Shown piece after piece: positions 7,253 to 9,445 of a stretch of 9,445 nucleotides of DNA (the stretch's first letter is position 1; the number at the start of each line of letters is the position of its first letter). A program made the position numbers and the translations under genes. The notes under the pieces were generated by a model. That model saw only the letters and a program-made list of their open reading frames with translations, ran no database searches and was not told where the DNA came from. Source of the DNA: an uncultured Eubacteriales bacterium (GTDB lineage Bacteria > Bacillota_A > Clostridia > Christensenellales > Aristaeellaceae); NCBI GenBank assembly GCA_900313545.1, contig OMRS01000112.1, positions 1 to 9,445 of the forward strand, read 5' to 3'.

Positions 7253-7328
7253 ATGCTGCTCGGGAAGGAATGCCGGTTTCTTCTTTTTTTATCTGTTCTG
7301 CAGAATCATGTCTGCGGGATTTGCCTCC

Positions 7329-7421
7329 GATCAGCATCCGGCCCTGTCATATGGCAGTACAGGTTGATCAGAACACTCCGGGACACCTGATCCGTTCCCG
7401 GCAAACCTTCAAGACAAGGAG
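7329..7421 (+). ncRNA. Structured queT leader, candidate translational riboswitch
   Basis: Hairpin GATCAG/CTGATC (7366-7371 with 7387-7392) has CCGGGA in its loop (7378-7383), which is complementary to TCCCGG (7396-7401), giving a potential pseudoknot of six plus six pairs. AGGTT (7361-7365) can pair with AACCT (7404-7408). CCTT (7406-7409) can instead pair with AAGG (7416-7419) of the Shine-Dalgarno site AAGGAG. CCTGT (7343-7347) can pair with ACAGG (7359-7363), competing with AGGTT. Mutually exclusive pairings that reach the ribosome binding site are the hallmark of a translational switch. QueT-family genes are often controlled by preQ1 riboswitches, but I could not match this to the class I, II or III consensus from memory. 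Confidence 0.5.
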
Positions 7422-7428
7422 AACTCGT

Positions 7429-7908
7429 ATGCACTTTTCCGCCAAAACAATCGCTCGCAGTGCCATCATCGCTGCCATCTACACCGCCCTGACGTTGCTT
7501 TTTCTGCCTATCAGCTTCAAGGAAATCCAGATGCGGGTTTCTGAGCTGTGCACCCTGCTTCCCATTTTCTTTCCTGAAGCCATTCCCGGAGTCACCATCG
7601 GCTGTCTTCTCAGCAATATCCTCGGCGGGGCCATGCTCCCGGATATCATCTTTGGTACCCTTGCGACCCTGTTGGCCGCAATCTGTACCTATCGCCTGCG
7701 CAGCAACCGCCTTCTGGCCAGCACGATGCCCGTCATCTTCAACGGCCTCATCGTTGGTACTGTGGTTCATTACTGCTATTCCCCGAACGTCCCTCTTCCC
7801 CTTTGCATGCTCTTTGTTGCTATCGGGGAAGCCGTCGTCTGCATTCTGATGGGACAGATATTCATGCGTTTGGTTGACCATCTTCCCAAATCCGTGATGG
7901 AAAACTGA
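7429..7908 (+). CDS. queT: QueT-family transporter, probable queuosine-precursor importer
   Basis: This 159-residue, very hydrophobic protein has about five to six membrane segments and the size of an ECF-type substrate-capture subunit. QueT-family features are SFKEIQMRVSE (29-39), the FFPEAIPG block (47-54), GCLLSN (58-63) and DIIFGTLATLLAA (72-84). Known members are thought to import preQ1 or a related queuosine precursor, working with the shared energising module of ECF transporters, which is not in this window. AAGGAG lies seven bases before ATG 7429. An in-frame ATG at 7270 would add 53 non-hydrophobic residues and has a ribosome binding site abutting the start codon with no spacing, so it was rejected. 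Queuosine precursor as substrate is family knowledge, not something seen here. Confidence 0.87.
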   Translation: MHFSAKTIARSAIIAAIYTALTLLFLPISFKEIQMRVSELCTLLPIFFPEAIPGVTIGCLLSNILGGAMLPDIIFGTLATLLAAICTYRLRSNRLLASTMPVIFNGLIVGTVVHYCYSPNVPLPLCMLFVAIGEAVVCILMGQIFMRLVDHLPKSVMEN

Positions 7909-7936
7909 TTTCACCCTGACAACGGTCCTGTTTTTC

Positions 7937-7963
7937 CTTCCGTGTACGGGAAGCATTTCTTTT
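7937..7963 (+). terminator. Weak candidate terminator of queT
   Basis: CTTCC (7937-7941) pairs with GGAAG (7949-7953) over a seven-base loop, followed by an interrupted T-rich tract (catttctttt). The stem is short, so termination would be partial at best. Confidence 0.35.
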
Positions 7964-7984
7964 CAAATTCTGATGTTTTTTCCC

Positions 7985-8013
7985 TTGACAGTGTTCCTGA
8001 TTTGAACTATGTT
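7985..8013 (+). promoter_or_regulatory. Sigma-A type promoter of the dhuI-like gene
   Basis: A perfect TTGACA (7985-7990) is separated by 17 bases from TATGTT (8008-8013). The expected transcript starts near 8020, about 30 bases before the start codon, so the gene can be transcribed independently of queT. Confidence 0.8.
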
Positions 8014-8015
8014 CA
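8003..8015. promoter_or_regulatory. Palindromic operator candidate over the dhuI -10 box
   Basis: TGAAC-TAT-GTTCA is a perfect 13-base palindrome that contains the first five positions of the promoter's -10 hexamer plus its sixth. A repressor bound here would block RNA polymerase directly. The cognate regulator is not in the window. Confidence 0.5.
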
Positions 8016-8049
8016 GTCTGCAACATATTCACACAAATGGAGGTAGCTT

Positions 8050-8688
8050 ATGCGTATCGCACTGATCAACGAAAACAGCCAAGCCGCAAAAAACCAGCTG
8101 ATCGAAGCATCCCTTAAAAAAGTGGTGGAGCCTATGGGCCACACTGTAGATAATTATGGGATGTACGGCAACGCCGAGGAGCCTTCTCTTACCTACGTTC
8201 AGAATGGAATTCTCGCGGCAATCCTGCTCAACTCCGGCGCCGCCGACTATGTCATCACCGGCTGCGGCACCGGCGAGGGCGCCATGCTCGCACTCAACAG
8301 CTTCCCTGGAGTCATCTGCGGACACGTGGTGGATCCCTCTGATGCCTTCATGTTTGCCCAGATCAATGACGGCAACGCCATCTCCCTTCCTTTTGCCAAA
8401 GGATTTGGCTGGGGTGCCGAGCTCAATCTTGAGTATATCTTTGAAAAGCTCTTTGGATTCGGCAGCGGAAACGGCTACCCCGCCGACCGTGTGGTTCCCG
8501 AGCAGCGCAATAAGAAGATCCTGGATCAGGTCCGCCTGAACAATTTCAAGGATCTGGTATCCTGCCTCAAGACGCTTGACAAGGATCTGGTCAAGGGCGC
8601 CATTGCCGGTCCCCGTTTCCAGGATCTCTTCTTTGCAAATGCCAAGAACGAAACCATCCGGTCCTTCGTTGAATCCCTTCTCCGCTGA
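8050..8688 (+). CDS. dhuI: DhuI-like 4-deoxy-L-threo-5-hexosulose-uronate ketol-isomerase (RpiB/LacA/LacB family)
   Basis: The 212-residue protein has the RpiB/LacAB fold core but is about 60 residues longer than ribose-5-phosphate isomerase B. The catalytic-cysteine loop is GCGTGEGAMLALNSFPGV (71-88), with Cys72 the expected base. The N-terminus MRIALINENSQAAKN lacks the Asp-His pair of true RpiB. From memory, the streptococcal enzyme DhuI (about 213 residues) begins almost identically and shares VDPSDAF (94-100), LPFAKGFGWGAEL (113-125) and the RVVPEQRN stretch (147-154). DhuI isomerises the keto-uronate released from unsaturated glucuronic or iduronic acid during glycosaminoglycan breakdown. 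GGAGG lies six bases before ATG 8050. The gene has its own promoter and terminator, and no lyase, hydrolase, dehydrogenase, kinase or aldolase partner is visible. An isomerase for a different sugar acid remains possible. Confidence 0.82.
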   Translation: MRIALINENSQAAKNQLIEASLKKVVEPMGHTVDNYGMYGNAEEPSLTYVQNGILAAILLNSGAADYVITGCGTGEGAMLALNSFPGVICGHVVDPSDAFMFAQINDGNAISLPFAKGFGWGAELNLEYIFEKLFGFGSGNGYPADRVVPEQRNKKILDQVRLNNFKDLVSCLKTLDKDLVKGAIAGPRFQDLFFANAKNETIRSFVESLLR

Positions 8689-8693
8689 TCTCT

Positions 8694-8726
8694 GCATGCA
8701 GGTTTAACAACCTGCATGCTTTTTTT
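8694..8726 (+). terminator. Strong terminator of the dhuI-like gene
   Basis: GCATGCAGGTT (8694-8704) and AACCTGCATGC (8709-8719) form a perfect 11-pair stem with a TAAC loop, followed directly by seven T residues. Confidence 0.95.
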
Positions 8727-8796
8727 GGCGGAATCAGCTCCGTTCCATCCTCCTTGTACTGCAATCACCGGAGATTGTCTGCGCATATATCCTCGC

Positions 8797-9445
8797 CTAT
8801 TTGAAATACCTTTCATACATCGTATCCGGGGATATCCACGTTTCCATGTACCTCGGTTCATAACAGGGCGAGAGAAGAAACGAATCCCATCCCTGTTTCT
8901 CAATTTCTCTTTTCTGATATCGCTTCAGCATGCATACCTCATGCTGAAGAGCAGCATTATACAATAAAGCATCATTTGTCATTCTGAAAATATCACCGGT
9001 TGCACCCGTGACATTTCCCTGTTCATCGACAACAAACTCGTACTGACATTCACTCACCTGCTGTTCCTGTATCATTCCATTGTTCAGCCAGTAATAGTAT
9101 GTCGCATACCAGCGGTCCTTCCCGCTGTAACAGAACAATCCCGGATATTCTCTGTTTGGAATGGCCCAAAGCTCACTGTCCATGAATCCTGCATTCCCGC
9201 AGAATTTGACCAGTCCATCGACAAATGTGAAAACATGAAAGCAGTTTCCCGCCATGGACCCATTCCCGCCAATCAACAGCTCTGGAATGCCGTTTTGGTC
9301 CATATCAAACATGCTGAACAGTACCGGCTGCAGGCCATACTCGTCCTCATCAAAAATATGGTCATTGGGGCCTTGCCCTCTCCACATTTTGTATTTTTCA
9401 CCAAGCACGAAATCACAATAGGCATCTGACCATGAACCGTATTTC
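8797..9445 (-). CDS. Unrecognised protein with DxDxNG motif (3' part, runs off the right edge)
   Basis: The frame stays open from the right edge to TAG at 8797, giving 215 complete codons. The first ones visible encode a GSWSDAYCDFVLGEKY stretch, so the GTG at 9408 is an internal codon and not the start. The core LFSMFDMDQNGIPELLIGG resembles the FDxDxNGxPEL calcium-loop-like motif found in many secreted clostridial proteins, in which a preceding W..AY.dFv segment is common. Downstream it is rich in Tyr, Trp and Asn, with WYATYYYWLNNG and a C-terminal MYERYFK, and has no membrane segment. Any signal peptide would be upstream, outside the window. It converges on dhuI and is separated from it by that gene's terminator. 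No specific function can be assigned. Confidence 0.75.
   Translation of the reverse strand, partial: KYGSWSDAYCDFVLGEKYKMWRGQGPNDHIFDEDEYGLQPVLFSMFDMDQNGIPELLIGGNGSMAGNCFHVFTFVDGLVKFCGNAGFMDSELWAIPNREYPGLFCYSGKDRWYATYYYWLNNGMIQEQQVSECQYEFVVDEQGNVTGATGDIFRMTNDALLYNAALQHEVCMLKRYQKREIEKQGWDSFLLSPCYEPRYMETWISPDTMYERYFK

Larger units (their letters stand above)
7079..7428. other. Divergent intergenic region between the desulfidase remnant and queT
   Basis: About 350 bases carry no convincing gene. The left part (7079-7223) is the old upstream region of the remnant gene and holds two small perfect inverted repeats, ATCAC-6-GTGAT (7108-7123) and CCGT-3-ACGG (7128-7138), possibly leftover operator sites. 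The right part holds the queT promoter (7224-7252) and its structured leader of roughly 170 bases. Confidence 0.6.

Noticed and set aside
7155..7337. 60-codon minus-strand frame upstream of the desulfidase remnant
   Set aside because: It has no ribosome binding site or recognisable motif, and it overlaps the queT promoter and leader.
7270..7428. In-frame upstream start giving queT 53 more residues
   Set aside because: The extension is not conserved-looking, its only Shine-Dalgarno-like bases touch the start codon, and the leader structure and AAGGAG favour 7429.
8003..8015. LexA (SOS) box
   Set aside because: The Bacillota LexA site is GAAC-N4-GTTC; here the arms are separated by three bases and the gene is metabolic.
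8050..8688. Ribose-5-phosphate isomerase B
   Set aside because: It is too long, lacks the N-terminal Asp-His of RpiB, and its N-terminus matches streptococcal DhuI as remembered.

Overview
The window looks like chromosomal DNA from a Bacillota (Clostridia-type) bacterium with fairly GC-rich third codon positions. Evidence for this is the strong AGGAGG-type ribosome binding sites, TTG/ATG starts, tightly coupled ATGA gene overlaps, short T-tailed terminators, a QueT-family vitamin-type transporter, a streptococcal-type DhuI isomerase and a lipoprotein with a (Thr-Glu-Ala-Pro)n linker. The genus cannot be fixed from the sequence.

Layout. Positions 1-240 (minus) hold the start of a putative lipoprotein whose Thr-Glu-Ala-Pro repeat runs off the left edge. 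Positions 378-1301 (minus) encode a LysR-type regulator, divergent from a four-gene sugar ABC importer at 1535-6268 (plus): periplasmic-type binding protein, double-domain ATPase and two permeases. The importer corresponds gene for gene to the YtfQ-YtfR-YtfT-YjfF furanose-type system. A strong terminator-like hairpin lies between the binding-protein gene and the ATPase gene, and another follows the last gene. Positions 6346-7078 (minus) are a decayed L-cysteine desulfidase (UPF0597/YhaM-like) gene with frameshifts, a stop and a large internal deletion. Positions 7079-7428 hold a good promoter and a structured leader for a QueT-family transporter gene (7429-7908). This is followed by a separately promoted DhuI-like isomerase gene (8050-8688) with a strong terminator. 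The right edge (8797-9445, minus) is the 3' part of an unrecognised protein with a DxDxNG-type motif.

How the genes fit together. The LysR regulator probably controls the divergent importer. The importer would capture a sugar, probably a furanose (galactofuranose or fructose are the known ligands of relatives), and pump it in with ATP. The DhuI-like enzyme belongs to breakdown of unsaturated uronic acids from glycosaminoglycans or other polyuronides; its partner genes are not in view. The QueT-like protein probably imports a queuosine precursor. No mobile element, CRISPR array, tRNA or rRNA was seen. The most unusual signals are the queT leader, with mutually exclusive pairings reaching its Shine-Dalgarno site, and a perfect 13-base palindrome sitting on the dhuI -10 box.
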